From Bacillota bacterium (GTDB lineage Bacteria; Bacillota_E; JAJZYS01; JAJYTV01), in the NCBI GenBank assembly GCA_021845645.1, contig JAJZVM010000064.1, positions 1-21,782 on the forward strand: a stretch of DNA of 21,782 bases, given 5' to 3'. This document shows, piece after piece, positions 7,359 to 14,646 of this stretch (position 1 is its first letter; each line of letters begins with the position of its first letter). The notes under the pieces were generated by a model. That model was given only the letters and a program-made list of their open reading frames with translations. It did not search any database and was not told the DNA's origin. A program made the position numbers and the translations under genes.

Positions 7359-8280
7359 TCCCACGCACCTCCCCGTCGTGGTAGGAAAGATAGACGTCCT
7401 CGAGCGACGGGCTCGTGACGCGCAGGTCCGCGATCTCGGAACTCGTGCCGGGATCGCCGAGACGTGCCAACGCCTCCCCCAGTTCTCCGCGGGCGAGCTC
7501 GAGGCTCCAACTGCGCTCGCCGACCTGGCGGCCGCGGCGCAGCCACTCCCTGATCGACGGAACCTCGTCGCGCAAGGCGATCTCGAGGCGCACCTTGGCA
7601 TGCAGGCGCTGCTTGAGCTCGCTGGGCGTGCCGATCGCCGCGATGCGGCCGCCGGCCATGATCGCGACGCGCCCGACGACGCCTTCCGCCTCCAGAACGT
7701 TGTGCGTCACGAGAACGATCGTTGTGCCCTGTTCGCGGCGCCGCATCAGCATGTCCCACACCCTGCGCCTCGCGACAGGGTCCAGTTCGTTCGTCGGCTC
7801 GTCCAGGATGAGGACCGGCGGGTCGCCGATCAGGGCTGTCGCGAGACCGACGAGACGGTGCTCGCCCCCCGAGAGGTTGCCGACCAGTCGATCTCTGCGG
7901 TCGCCGAGGCCGGTCTCCGAGAGCAGCTGCGCCGCCTGTTCCTCGGCCTCCCTGCGCCTGAGGCCGCGCAAGCGTCCCGTATCGACGACGGCCTCGCGCG
8001 CCCTGAGGTCATAGAGTGCGAGCGGGCGCTGCGCGAGATAGCCGACTGTGGCGCGCACCCTGCGGTCGTGGGGACGAACCGCCTGCCCGAACAGGCGGAT
8101 CTCTCCCTTCGTGGGCACGCTGAGCCCCACCATCTGCTGCACAAGCGTCGATTTGCCCGCGCCGTTCGGCCCGAGGATGCCGAATACCTCGCCCGCTTCG
8201 ATCGCAAAGTCGAGCCCGTCGTTCGCATGCACCTGCACGCCGAACGTCTTGTGCAAATCGCGGATCTCGAACGCCAGCAT
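7348..8280 (-). CDS. ABC transporter ATP-binding protein
   Basis: A 310-residue nucleotide-binding subunit of a DrrA-like exporter. It shows Walker A GPNGAGKST, a Q-loop (VGYLAQ), signature LSGGE, Walker B with catalytic glutamate LILDEPTNELDP and H-loop THN. Beyond about residue 215 is the C-terminal extension usual in this class (LEIALRDEVPSIREWL, ending SLEDVYLSYH). The ATG at 8280 is preceded by GGGG with seven-base spacing. It energises the overlapping permease gene downstream. It is divergent from the GH1 glycosidase gene across 142 bp that include a perfect palindrome. Confidence 0.92.
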   Translation of the reverse strand: MLAFEIRDLHKTFGVQVHANDGLDFAIEAGEVFGILGPNGAGKSTLVQQMVGLSVPTKGEIRLFGQAVRPHDRRVRATVGYLAQRPLALYDLRAREAVVDTGRLRGLRRREAEEQAAQLLSETGLGDRRDRLVGNLSGGEHRLVGLATALIGDPPVLILDEPTNELDPVARRRVWDMLMRRREQGTTIVLVTHNVLEAEGVVGRVAIMAGGRIAAIGTPSELKQRLHAKVRLEIALRDEVPSIREWLRRGRQVGERSWSLELARGELGEALARLGDPGTSSEIADLRVTSPSLEDVYLSYHDGEVRGIAG

Positions 8281-8360
8281 CTGCGAACCCCCATTTCTCC
8301 AGGCTCCATTCTGGCGACACGAGCGCCTCGCGACTTGTGCGGCACGTCACATCCGCGAAG

Positions 8361-8383
8361 GTTCCACGAACCGCGCGTGGAAC
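8361..8383. promoter_or_regulatory. Perfect palindrome, candidate operator of the glycoside operon
   Basis: GTTCCACG (8361-8368) and CGTGGAAC (8376-8383) are exact inverted repeats separated by seven bases. The element lies 39 bases upstream of the GH1 start in the divergent 8281-8422 spacer, a place suited to a sugar-responsive repressor or to a leader hairpin. No convincing -35/-10 pair is visible nearby, and no LacI/ROK/GntR-type regulator gene lies in the window. Confidence 0.45.
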
Positions 8384-8422
8384 TGACTGAATGGCGTCGC
8401 ATCGCGTCGGAGGAGGGCGGAA

Positions 8423-9619
8423 GTGAGCGAGCGCGACTTCCCGACTGACTTTCTGTTCGGCGCCGCCACCTCGGCACATCAGGTCGAGGGCGGCAACGAC
8501 AACTGCGACTGGTGGGCTTGGGAGCGGGAGGGCGGCTCGCAGGACCTTTCCGGCGATGCCTGCGACCACTACCGGCGCTACACCGGCGACATCGCCCTGC
8601 TCAGGGAGCTCGGCCTGGGCAGTTACCGCTTTTCGGTCGAGTGGGCCCGCGTCGAGCCGGTCGAAGGCAAGTTCAGCACGGCCGCGCTCGAGCACTACCG
8701 CGACATGGTGGTCCAGTGCCGCGCCGCCGGTGTCGAGCCGATCGTCACGTTCCACCACTTCACGCTGCCGACCTGGCTCAGCCGGCGCGGCGGCGTGCTC
8801 GCCCGCGACAGCGCGGGACTGTTCGCCCGCTACTGCGGCGAGGTGGCGAAAGCCCTGTCCGGCGAGGTGCGCTGGGCGCTGACGATCAACGAACCGATGA
8901 TCCTCGTGCTGATGGGCTACCTGCAAGGCGTCTGGCCGCCAGGTCTGAAGTCGCCCCGGCAGGCGATGCGGGCGGCGCGTCGACTGGTGCTTTGGCACCG
9001 CATGGCGCATGCCGCGATCCGTGCGGCCGATCCAGCCATGTTGCTGGGCGTAGCAAAACACTGGATCGATTTCCGGCCGTTCGACCCTAGCCAGGCGTCG
9101 CACAGGCTCGGAACCCGCCTGCAGCATGGCCTCTTCAACCGCTGGTATCTCGAGCAGGTGAAGGGCGAGAGCGACTTCATCGGCATCAACTACTATGCGC
9201 GGCAGTACACGACCGGGCTCCTGCGCCAGGTGCCGCTCGCCTCACCCCAGGCGCCCAAGACCGAGATGGGCTGGTCGATCGTGCCGGAGGGCCTGCGCAC
9301 GGCGCTCGAGAGCGTGGCAGGCTACGGATTGCCGCTGCTCGTGACGGAGAACGGCATTGCATGCACGGACGACCGCGAGCGCAGCCGCTATATCGACCGG
9401 CATCTCCTCGCCGTCCTGCAGGCAATGCAGGCCGGCGCCGATGTGCGAGGCTACCAATACTGGTCCCTCCTCGACAACTTCGAGTGGGCTGAAGGCTACC
9501 GGCCCAAGTTCGGGCTCGTCGCCGTAGAACGCGAGAGCCAGAGCCGCACGGTGCGCGAGAGCGCCAAGCACTACGGCGACATCGCGAAGAGTGGGCGCCT
9601 GAGCGCGGACTTCGACTGA
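8423..9619 (+). CDS. Glycoside hydrolase family 1 beta-glucosidase/beta-galactosidase
   Basis: Retaining beta-glycosidase with a TIM barrel, 398 residues (GH1 enzymes are usually 440-480, so it is compact). The N-terminus FLFGAATSAHQVEGG is diagnostic. The acid/base glutamate is E157 in LTINEP and the nucleophile is E309 in LLVTENG. FHHFTLPTWL (110-119) and the C-terminal YWSLLDNFEWAEGY aglycone/glycone motif are present. No signal peptide is seen, so it acts on imported glycosides in the cytoplasm. Whether it prefers phosphorylated substrates is not clear. GTG at 8423 follows GGAGGAGGG. It is the first gene of a rightward operon (38 bp to the next gene). Confidence 0.92.
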   Translation: MSERDFPTDFLFGAATSAHQVEGGNDNCDWWAWEREGGSQDLSGDACDHYRRYTGDIALLRELGLGSYRFSVEWARVEPVEGKFSTAALEHYRDMVVQCRAAGVEPIVTFHHFTLPTWLSRRGGVLARDSAGLFARYCGEVAKALSGEVRWALTINEPMILVLMGYLQGVWPPGLKSPRQAMRAARRLVLWHRMAHAAIRAADPAMLLGVAKHWIDFRPFDPSQASHRLGTRLQHGLFNRWYLEQVKGESDFIGINYYARQYTTGLLRQVPLASPQAPKTEMGWSIVPEGLRTALESVAGYGLPLLVTENGIACTDDRERSRYIDRHLLAVLQAMQAGADVRGYQYWSLLDNFEWAEGYRPKFGLVAVERESQSRTVRESAKHYGDIAKSGRLSADFD

Positions 9620-9657
9620 ACGAGACATCTTCATCGCGCAAGGAGGTCCCGGACGAG

Positions 9658-10920
9658 TTGCCACCACGTCATTTCTCCTGGAGCCCAGATGGCACCGCGA
9701 ACTTGGCCGGAGCCCCTGTCGCCGGCCTCGCCTCCGCTTTCGGAACACCGCTTTACGCGTACGACGAAGCCGATCTGAGCGAGCGCATCGAGACGTACGC
9801 GCGCGCGTTCGGCGCGGAGAACGTCGCACTCGCCGGCAAGGCCTTCCTGACCGGCCGCCTGCTTGAGATCGTACAGGGCGCCGGGCTCGGTCTCGACGTC
9901 GTTAGCGAAGGGGAGCTCGATTTCGCGTTGCGGCTCGGTTTCCCGCCGGAACGCATCATCATGCATGGCCTCTACAAGCCGCTGTCCGCCCTGCGCACGG
10001 CCGCCCGCGAAGGTGTCGGCCACGTCGTGGTGGAGTCGCCCGGGGAGGTGGCGGAACTCGTCGAGGTGGCGCGTCAGGAGAAGCGTCGCGTGCCGGTCCT
10101 GCTGCGGCTCGCGCCAGCGGTCGACGTGCATACGCACCCCTCCCTCGCCACCGGGAACCCGGCAAGCCAGTTCGGGGTACCGATCGAGGACGGGCAGGCG
10201 CTCAAAACGGTGAGGGAGCTCGTTGCGGCGGCAGACGCGGTCGACTTGCAAGGCTACCACATGCATGTCGGCTCGCAGATCGCCACCCTCGATCCCTTCG
10301 TCTCCGGCCTGCACGCCGTAGCGGAATTCGCGCGGACGGCCTGGGCGGAGATGGGTGTGCGGCCGCAGGTCCTCGACCTGGGCGGCGGCCTCGGCATCAC
10401 CGACGACGCGCCGTCGCCCGGCGTCCTCAAGGAGGCGTACTTCTCGGCCGTGGCCGAGGCTCTGCACGGCATTCCGATGCCGCGCATCATGACGGAGCCG
10501 GGCCGCTACCTTGTCTCGCCGCCCGGCGTGACGATCTACCACATCGTCCAGCGCAAGACGGCAGCCGACGGCCGCACCTACCTGATCGTCGACGGCGGCA
10601 TGTCGGACGGGCCGCGTCCGGCCCTTTACGGAGCGCGGCCGGAGGTTGCCGTCTCGCCTCGCCGCGACGGTGAGGAGCGGGTGGACATCGCCGGCATGCA
10701 CTGCGAGAGCGGCGACATCATCCGCCGTGACGCCAAGGTGACACGAGCCGAGGTGGGAGACCTCCTGATCGTGTTCGACACCGGCGCCTACAACCACTCG
10801 ATGGCCTCGCACTACAACCGTGTGCCGGTGCCGCCCGTCGTGTTCGTGCAGGACGGCGTCGCCCGTCCCGCGACGCGCCGCGACAATCTGAGCGACTGGC
10901 TCAGGCTGGAGGTCCGCTAG
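9658..10920 (+). CDS. Diaminopimelate decarboxylase-like PLP enzyme (fold type III)
   Basis: A 420-residue PLP-dependent decarboxylase of the DapDC/ornithine decarboxylase superfamily. Residues fitting the family: Schiff-base lysine K61 (LAGKAF, where LysA has YAxKAN), SEGEL (83-87), HGLYK (103-107; LysA has HGNNK), SQFG (170-173), HMHVGSQ (201-207), the phosphate loop GGGLG (242-246), EPGRYLV (280-286), the active-site cysteine motif CESGD (349-353) and GAY/YN near 376-387. In most bacteria LysA makes L-lysine. Here the gene sits between glycosidase and kinase genes and several motifs deviate, so another amino-acid substrate is possible. TTG at 9658 follows AAGGAGG by 11 bases. Confidence is high for the superfamily and moderate for the substrate. 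Confidence 0.82.
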   Translation: MPPRHFSWSPDGTANLAGAPVAGLASAFGTPLYAYDEADLSERIETYARAFGAENVALAGKAFLTGRLLEIVQGAGLGLDVVSEGELDFALRLGFPPERIIMHGLYKPLSALRTAAREGVGHVVVESPGEVAELVEVARQEKRRVPVLLRLAPAVDVHTHPSLATGNPASQFGVPIEDGQALKTVRELVAAADAVDLQGYHMHVGSQIATLDPFVSGLHAVAEFARTAWAEMGVRPQVLDLGGGLGITDDAPSPGVLKEAYFSAVAEALHGIPMPRIMTEPGRYLVSPPGVTIYHIVQRKTAADGRTYLIVDGGMSDGPRPALYGARPEVAVSPRRDGEERVDIAGMHCESGDIIRRDAKVTRAEVGDLLIVFDTGAYNHSMASHYNRVPVPPVVFVQDGVARPATRRDNLSDWLRLEVR

Positions 10921-10922
10921 CG

Positions 10923-11837
10923 TTGCAAACGCCGCAGGCTCTCGTCGTCGGCCCATCCTACCTGGATGTCGTCGCCGCGCCGCTCAAGAGCTGGCCGCGG
11001 CTCGGCACTGAGGTGATCACGGAGCGGGTTGAGATTGCGGCGGGCGGCTTCGCGATCGCCGCAATCGCCCTGCGGCGCCTGGGCATAGCCGTGACGTTGG
11101 GCACCGTTCTCGGGGACGACCGCCCGGGTGCCTACCTCGCATCGCAAATCGCGGCGGAAGGCATCGAACGCGTCGGACCCAACGCCGACTCCACCGCCGT
11201 GACGCTCGCGCTGAACGGCGAGGGTGACCGCGCCTTTGTCACCGCGGGTCCGCCGCAAGGAGATGTGCTGGCCAGAGCAGGCGCGGCAGCCTTCGCGGCC
11301 CGGCCCGGGGCCCGTTGGCTGCACCTGTCGGGGCGTGGCTTCTGGGCGGCGGCCGTCGCGCGCGAGGCCAGGCGCAGGGGGATGTTCATATCCCTGGACT
11401 GCGGCACGGATGCCGCCTGGCTGGCCAGCGAGGCCTTCAAGGACATCCTTGGTCTCGTGGACATCTACCTGCCGAACGCGCTCGAGGCGGCGTTGGTCAC
11501 AGGCACCGAAGACCTGCGGGCTGCCGCGCGGGTACTCGGCGAACTCGTACCGGCGGCGATCGTCAAGCTCGGTGCGGGCGGCGTCCTGCAGGTGCGCGGC
11601 CAGGATGTGCGTCACGAGCCCGCCCTGCCGCAGACGCCCGTCGACACGACAGGCGCCGGCGACGTCTTCGACGCAGGCTATATCGCGGGACGACTCTACG
11701 GCTTTTCCGAGGACGAAGCCACGGCACTTGGCCAGTTCGCGGCCGGCCAGGCCCTGCGGGCCCTGGGCGGCGCGACGGCCGCGCCGGGGCTGGCGGAGTG
11801 CCGGGCAGCACTGCCCGACCTGCCGTGGCCCGCATAG
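10923..11837 (+). CDS. PfkB-family carbohydrate kinase
   Basis: A 304-residue ribokinase-like sugar or nucleoside kinase. The C-terminal PfkB signature VDTTGAGDVFDAGYIAGRLYG carries the catalytic base Asp in GAGD and the anion hole. VVKLG-type strand IVKLGAGGVL and NALEAALVTG are also typical. The N-terminal signature is altered: the usual GGxxxN reads GGFAIAAIALRRLG, so the sugar-contacting Asn is missing. The phosphoacceptor is unknown. TTG at 10923 follows GGAGG that lies inside the end of the preceding gene, two bases after its stop, so translation is coupled. Next to GH4, which in its best-known members cleaves phospho-glycosides, the kinase might make that substrate or phosphorylate the released sugar. 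Confidence 0.86.
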   Translation: MQTPQALVVGPSYLDVVAAPLKSWPRLGTEVITERVEIAAGGFAIAAIALRRLGIAVTLGTVLGDDRPGAYLASQIAAEGIERVGPNADSTAVTLALNGEGDRAFVTAGPPQGDVLARAGAAAFAARPGARWLHLSGRGFWAAAVAREARRRGMFISLDCGTDAAWLASEAFKDILGLVDIYLPNALEAALVTGTEDLRAAARVLGELVPAAIVKLGAGGVLQVRGQDVRHEPALPQTPVDTTGAGDVFDAGYIAGRLYGFSEDEATALGQFAAGQALRALGGATAAPGLAECRAALPDLPWPA

Positions 11838-11850
11838 TGAGGAGGTCTCG

Positions 11851-13230
11851 ATGGTGCGCTCGGTGGAAAAGGTCTCGGTGATCGGCGGAGGCGGCGTGCG
11901 CGTGCCGCTTCTGCTGCATGGGCTCTTGCGTCGCAGCCGGGAGCTCTCCCTCCAGGAGATCGTCCTGACCGACACGGTGCCCGAGCGGGCGCAGTTGATG
12001 GCAGAGCTCGGCACCGCCTTGGGCCGCTCTCTTGATGCAGAGACGCGCATCAGGGTCAGTGGGGACCTCGACGACGTCTTCGACGGGGTCGGCTTCGTCT
12101 TCTCGGCCGTGCGCACCGGAGGCGCCGAGGCCAGGATCCGCGACGAGCGGATCGCCTTGCGCCACGGCCTGATCGGTCAGGAGACCACTGGCATCGGTGG
12201 CATGTCGATGGCCTTGCGGACCATACCGGTCGTGCTGGACTTGATCGAGCGGATGCGGCGGAGGGCGCCCAGCGCCTGGTTCCTCAACTTCACGAACCCC
12301 TCCGGCCTGATCGTCGAAGCCTTGCACCAGGCGGGCCACGAGCGCGTCGTGGGGCTTTGCGACGCGCCATCTGGCCTGAAGGCCGACATCTGCCGCTACC
12401 TGGGCGTCGCGGAGGATGACGTCTCGATCGCCTACCAAGGTCTCAATCACCTTGGCTGGATCCAGTCCGTGCGGATCGAGGGGGTAGAGACCCTGCCCGG
12501 GCTCCTCGAGGGGGCGGCAGATCTCTGCAGCGGCGTGCGGACGCTGGGCTTCTTCGGACCGGAGCTGATTCAGGGCCTCGGCCTACTGCCCAACGAATAC
12601 CTTTACTACTTCTACCGCCGCCGGGCGGCGTACGAGCGCGAACTCTCGCTCGAGCGCACGCGCGGCGAGATGATCCTGGCCTGGAACGAACGGCTCTACG
12701 CCGAAGTGGGCGCCGCCCTGCGCCAGGGCGACGCGGCATCGGCGCTCGAGCGGTATCGCGCCATCCTGGCCGCCCGGCGCAACTCGTACATGACCGAAGT
12801 GACCGAATCCCGACACGACCGAGGCATCACGGCGGAGACGATCTTCACGGAAGAGGGGTACGAGGGCCTCGCCCTGCGCGTGATGACAGCCCTGGGTGGC
12901 CGGGGGGACGAGGAGCTGCATCTCAACGTGCCGAGCCGCGGCACCTCGGATATTCTCGCCCCTGACGAGGTCGGGGAACTCACGTGCGACGTGGATCTGC
13001 ACGGGGCGCATCCTCGGCTCGCCCTGCCCCTGCCGCTCGGCCCGCGCGGGCTCGTCCGCCAGGTCAAGGACTACGAGCGCCTCACGGTGCGTGCGGCTAT
13101 CCACGGCGACCGGGAGTCCGCCTTGCAGGCTGCCATGGCCCACCCTCTGATCGGCGACCGCGCGGTGGCGTCGGCCTGCCTGGACGAACTACTGGCCGCC
13201 CACCGCGATCTGCTGCCGCAGTTCGCTTGA
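11851..13230 (+). CDS. Glycoside hydrolase family 4 (NAD+/metal-dependent, 6-phospho-glycosidase type)
   Basis: A 459-residue GH4 enzyme. These hydrolyse glycosides or 6-phospho-glycosides by an oxidation-elimination mechanism needing NAD+ and a divalent metal. The Rossmann start is SVIGGGGVRVPLLL (9-22). IGQETTGIGGMSMALR (108-123) and FLNFTNPSGLIVEAL (144-158) are family hallmarks. Metal ligands C170 (GLCDAP) and H200 (GLNHLGW) are in place, matching the usual Cys/His pair. The C-terminal region (LHLNVPSRG, DVDLHGAHPR) also fits. ATG at 11851 follows GAGGAGG by five bases; a much longer open frame upstream overlaps the kinase gene and is not coding. Last gene of the operon. The exact glycoside is not determinable by eye. 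Confidence 0.9.
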   Translation: MVRSVEKVSVIGGGGVRVPLLLHGLLRRSRELSLQEIVLTDTVPERAQLMAELGTALGRSLDAETRIRVSGDLDDVFDGVGFVFSAVRTGGAEARIRDERIALRHGLIGQETTGIGGMSMALRTIPVVLDLIERMRRRAPSAWFLNFTNPSGLIVEALHQAGHERVVGLCDAPSGLKADICRYLGVAEDDVSIAYQGLNHLGWIQSVRIEGVETLPGLLEGAADLCSGVRTLGFFGPELIQGLGLLPNEYLYYFYRRRAAYERELSLERTRGEMILAWNERLYAEVGAALRQGDAASALERYRAILAARRNSYMTEVTESRHDRGITAETIFTEEGYEGLALRVMTALGGRGDEELHLNVPSRGTSDILAPDEVGELTCDVDLHGAHPRLALPLPLGPRGLVRQVKDYERLTVRAAIHGDRESALQAAMAHPLIGDRAVASACLDELLAAHRDLLPQFA

Positions 13231-13261
13231 ACCTCCAGGAACCGACGGGAATGGTGCGCAG

Positions 13262-13371
13262 ATGCTCGTGAACCCTGACGGGTTGCAGGCGGCGCTCTCT
13301 GCTCGGTCTGCGGCGTCATCCGGGACGAGATGACCCTGTCGGTGCACTCGTGGACATGTTCGGCGTGCAAC
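13262..13371 (+). pseudogene. Decayed TnpB (IS200/IS605 OrfB) zinc-ribbon fragment
   Basis: Within the 367-bp spacer 13231-13597, 13300-13371 reads CSVCGVIRDEM, then TLSVHSWTCSACN. That is the C-x2-C...LSVREWTC-x2-C zinc ribbon of TnpB/OrfB. In another frame just upstream (13262-13282) the bases read MLVNPDG, like the VxVNPxGTSQ segment that precedes the ribbon. The two are joined across a frameshift and a TGA in the ribbon frame (13276-13278). After 13371 no NAAxNI motif continues, although the frame stays open to 13608 with a PPAC...CG...SAG tail resembling OrfB ends. No RuvC residues survive. It is best read as a relic of an old insertion. Confidence 0.6.
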
Positions 13372-13569
13372 AGCACGGGTGCTCGTCTCTGGCTGTTCGG
13401 AAGCGAAGCGGAGTGGCGCGCGTTCCTTGACGCCGGCACCGAGCCGCCGGCTTGTCGGGTGGTAAGCTGCGGCCCCATGGGCGCCGCCACTTCCGCCGGC
13501 CGCGTCAAGGAAAAGTCCATTCGGATCCGCTACCCTACCCCCACAAAACGGCAGGCGCTCTCGAAGCGC

Positions 13570-13575
13570 TATAAA
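13570..13575 (+). promoter_or_regulatory. Possible -10 box of the flavinylation operon
   Basis: TATAAA at 13570-13575, in an otherwise GC-rich stretch, lies 22 bases before the TTG start of the cytochrome gene. No good -35 hexamer stands 16-18 bp upstream, and a small stem (GCGCT/AGCGC) overlaps the spacer. Low confidence. Confidence 0.3.
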
Positions 13576-13597
13576 AAACATCGCTGGGGGAGTTCGC

Positions 13598-14263
13598 TTG
13601 CGGGGTAGGCTTAGCCTAAAGGCAGCTGCGACAGGCCTTTTGGGGCTCTCGGCCTTGCTGCTTGGCCTCACTGTGCGGGCGGTGCCGCAAACCACCTTCT
13701 ATGCGCGCAATCTTCCCTGGATCATCGCGCGCGCCACCGCGCTCGCCGCACTGATCCTCCTGGCGGTGCTCGTCGCCGTGGGCATTCTCATGAGCCATCC
13801 GGTGAACAGGACAGTCTGGCGCCAGACGAAGCAGATGCTCGTCTGGCACCGCTATCTGACCGTCTTCGTCGTTGCGCTTGTGGCGCTCCACGTGGCGGCG
13901 ATCGTCCTTGACCTGTACGCCCACGTCAGCCTGGTCGGAGCGCTGGTACCCGGTTACGCCGCATACCGGACGCCAGCCGTCGCCCTCGGCACCCTGTCCC
14001 TCTACGCAATGCTGCTGACCGCCCTGACGGCGAGCCACGCCGAGAAGCTGCCGCCGAAGGTGTGGCTTTACGTGCACCGTGGGGCCATCCTCGTCTTCGC
14101 GCTCGCCTGGACCCACGGGCTGCTCGCCGGCAGCGACAGCATCGCCTTGCGCCCGCTCTACCTGGCCTTGGCCGGCCTCGTTGTGGCGGCGGCGGCGACG
14201 CGCTACTGGCTTGAGATCCCCCGCGCCCGCGGGGCTCTGCCGCAGGGAGGCAAAGAGGCATGA
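13598..14263 (+). CDS. Ferric reductase-like transmembrane di-heme cytochrome b
   Basis: A 221-residue polytopic membrane protein with six hydrophobic segments near residues 9-27, 41-65, 86-107, 124-145, 161-177 and 184-204. Segments three and five carry histidine pairs H84/H98 (WHRYL, ALHVA) and H160/H173 (YVHRG, WTHGLL), spaced 14 and 13. This is the bis-His arrangement that holds two stacked b-hemes in ferric reductase/NOX/MsrQ-like domains. It lacks the FAD and NADPH domains of full ferric reductases, so electrons must come from another carrier. TTG at 13598 follows GGGGGAG by six bases. Its stop overlaps the next ATG (ATGA). With the two motif-bearing small proteins and ApbE it likely forms a membrane electron-transfer unit. 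Electron direction and final acceptor are unknown. Confidence 0.82.
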   Translation: MRGRLSLKAAATGLLGLSALLLGLTVRAVPQTTFYARNLPWIIARATALAALILLAVLVAVGILMSHPVNRTVWRQTKQMLVWHRYLTVFVVALVALHVAAIVLDLYAHVSLVGALVPGYAAYRTPAVALGTLSLYAMLLTALTASHAEKLPPKVWLYVHRGAILVFALAWTHGLLAGSDSIALRPLYLALAGLVVAAAATRYWLEIPRARGALPQGGKEA

Positions 14264-14646
14264 AACTCCTGACACGCAGACTGCTCACGACCGTTGGCAC
14301 AGGCGCTACGCTGATCGGCGCGACCGCCGCCGTCCGCGGCGCCACCCCACCGGCACAGGCCCCGACGAAGCTCCCCGCGCTCGTGGCCATGCTGAAGTCC
14401 CAGGAGCAGGCGCAAGCCAATCTCAGTACGGCGATGCGGGACGTGAACACCCGGGACCGTCAGACCAGGACGCAGATCGGCGCCCTCGAGGCCTCGATCG
14501 CGACGACCAGGCAAAACCTTGCCGCCGCTGCCGCCGTCGCCGCGGAGCAGAGCTTGGCGACGCCAGCGGTCCAGGCGACGACGGGCGCTTCCGGAGGCGG
14601 GGACGACGGCGGCTCGGGCGACGACGGTGGCGGTGGCGATGACTAG
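14260..14646 (+). CDS. Small exported coiled-coil protein with putative C-terminal flavinylation motif
   Basis: A 128-residue protein with no recognised domain. Residues 1-28 look like a signal peptide or anchor (KLLTRRLLTTVGTGATLIGA); the TRRLL start is weakly Tat-like. About 38-98 is helical with coiled-coil character (LVAMLKSQEQAQANL, QIGALEASIATTRQNL). Residues 104-112 read VQATTGASG, matching the [S/T]GA[T/S] core that ApbE modifies; S111 would be the acceptor. A Gly/Asp tail (112-128) follows. The consensus Asp three residues before the core is Gln here (Q105). The next gene repeats the same motif and ApbE is two genes downstream, which supports covalent FMN attachment. Starts by ATGA overlap with the cytochrome gene. 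Existence of the gene is likely; flavinylation is inference. Confidence 0.75.
   Translation: MKLLTRRLLTTVGTGATLIGATAAVRGATPPAQAPTKLPALVAMLKSQEQAQANLSTAMRDVNTRDRQTRTQIGALEASIATTRQNLAAAAAVAAEQSLATPAVQATTGASGGGDDGGSGDDGGGGDD
14572..14594 (+). repeat. Direct repeat copy 1, encoding VQATTGASG
   Basis: A 23-base stretch that recurs at 15008-15030 with one silent difference (T at 14589, C at 15025). Each copy encodes QATTGASG in the reading frame of its gene, at or near the C-terminus. It is either a recent duplication of the motif or strong constraint at protein level. Confidence 0.85.

Noticed and set aside
9631..10956. 441-codon open frame antisense to the PLP decarboxylase gene
   Set aside because: Mirror frame of a GC-rich gene; the sense strand carries all catalytic motifs, whereas the antisense product is His/Arg/Val-rich and unrecognisable.
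11224..11850. Long in-frame open extension upstream of the GH4 gene
   Set aside because: It overlaps the PfkB kinase in another frame, its translation is Arg/Ser/Pro-rich without homology, and a GAGGAGG site marks the ATG at 11851.
13330..13608. 92-codon open frame between GH4 and the cytochrome gene
   Set aside because: It begins inside the TnpB-like zinc ribbon, has no ribosome binding site and runs into the next gene; treated as part of the relic.
14293..14319. TGAT sequence inside the signal region of the first small protein (residues 14-17) as a second flavinylation site
   Set aside because: It lies within the hydrophobic signal/anchor segment and has no counterpart in the neighbouring protein.
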